DNA of 64,000 nt from Ampelomyces quisqualis (taxonomy: Eukaryota; Ascomycota; Dothideomycetes; Pleosporales; Phaeosphaeriaceae), in NCBI GenBank assembly GCA_018398575.1, contig JAGTXZ010000002.1:374501-438500 (forward strand), given 5' to 3'. Under the pieces are notes generated by a model. The model saw only the letters and a program-made list of their open reading frames with translations. It made no database searches and had not been told where the DNA came from. Shown piece after piece: positions 63,160 through 64,000 of the stretch. Every line of letters starts with the position of its first letter. The stretch's first letter is position 1. The position numbers and the translations under genes are program-made.

Positions 63160-64000
63160 AAGAGGTTAATAATAATACCTAGGTTAATAATGTTAAGATT
63201 AAGTAATCTTACATTTGAATAGAATAAGTCATTTAACGTTAAGTAAAAAACTTAACAAAATAAGAGATAATTCCTAGTAACTATACTAGTTACAATAAAG
63301 TATAATAATATAATATTTAACTAAATATAAACTTAATGTTACTCTTAAAATAGAACTAGATATACACTTAACTAATCTAGCAATTATTAAGAAACTTAGG
63401 ACGTAATTTTTAGAAGAAGCTTATAAAAACTTTACTTAGTTTTACAACTACGTAATTAGTTTAGGCGCTAGACTATTATACTTAGTTATATCTAAAAGTA
63501 AATATTAAAGGCTCTTAATTCTAATTATAGAATTTTAAGTAGACCTAGTAATAGATAACATATAAATTACTTATAAGAAAACTAAAATTATAAAGCTCTT
63601 AATTAGCTAATATAGGTAAAAGTAATATAAAACTAGTAAAAATATAAAAGCTAGGGTCTAAAATCTAGTAATTAAATACTAAAATTAGTAAAGCTAGAAA
63701 CTAGAATCTAAAACTAGGTAGTAAATACCTAAGATTATATAACTAGCTATACTAAGCTACTAATAGTATAGGTAGCTAAGATCTAAAATTTTAGGTAACT
63801 AGTAGCTAAAATTAAGTATAAGTAATCTAGGCGTAATTTCTTAAGTATATATTAAGAAAGTTAGTTAGTATTAAATAAATTTATATATTTTATACTTTTT
63901 CTTTATTATCTACTATTTTTAACAGGTTATTAGCCTAGTAATTAAACTAAGATTAATTTTATAAATCTTATTAATTTTATAAATCTTTCTTAATACTAAA
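63160..64000. repeat. AT-rich, RIP-like degraded region (continues off right edge)
   Basis: From about 63160 the composition changes abruptly to AT-rich sequence, full of TA, TTA and CTAG words, with only a handful of CpG dinucleotides in more than 800 bases and no open frame of note. This is the pattern left by repeat-induced point mutation on old transposons in Pezizomycotina. No transposon family can be recognised. Confidence 0.85.

Noticed and set aside
1..64000. A secondary-metabolite or defence gene cluster
   Set aside because: No polyketide synthase, NRPS, terpene synthase, NLR-like or cytochrome P450 signature was found; neighbours are mostly housekeeping genes.

Overview
The window is nuclear DNA of a filamentous ascomycete (Pezizomycotina). 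The evidence is short GT-AG introns of about 48-125 nt with CTAAC/CTGAC branch sites, compact genes on both strands, fungus-specific families (Msb1, RlmA, SUR7/PalI, Sla1, HapB, KP4-like protein) and an abrupt AT-rich, CpG-poor block at the right end that looks RIP-mutated. A Dothideomycete is my guess, with low confidence. About 27 protein-coding genes can be supported. I saw no tRNA, rRNA or CRISPR-like feature and no secondary-metabolite cluster. Most of the window is housekeeping.

Layout. 1-5.7 kb: VPS1 dynamin (cut by the left edge), an isochorismatase-fold hydrolase, a PEBP-family protein and a coiled-coil protein. 6.5-14.9 kb: an Msb1-type polarity/cell-wall scaffold followed by the MADS-box factor RlmA, two proteins of the cell wall integrity route. 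15.5-19 kb: a penta-EF-hand protein and a small CYSTM-like cysteine-rich protein. 19.2-24.6 kb: a large proline/arginine-rich protein and STT3. 24.8-39.2 kb: three C2H2 regulators of shared architecture, interrupted by an unknown protein and a divergent SPC2/EMC3 pair; a 386-bp MITE lies in one shared promoter. 40.9-42.3 kb: a two-domain KP4-like secreted protein. 43-46 kb: two low-complexity proteins diverging from a 26-bp minisatellite. 46.3-51.6 kb: a SUR7/PalI-like membrane protein and SLA1. 52.3-53.8 kb: a Dal5-type MFS permease. 56-62.7 kb: hapB, NOP12 and DEP1. 63.1-64 kb: degraded AT-rich DNA.

How the genes relate. Three genes act at the ER membrane on nascent secretory proteins (STT3, SPC2, EMC3). 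Several act at the cell cortex or wall (Msb1, RlmA, SUR7-like, SLA1). Four act in gene control or ribosome biogenesis (HapB, DEP1, NOP12, C2H2 factors). The most distinctive features are young tandem repeats in introns, promoters and coding sequence, the MITE, the C2H2 trio, the KP4 double-domain gene and a 9-bp word enriched in non-coding DNA.
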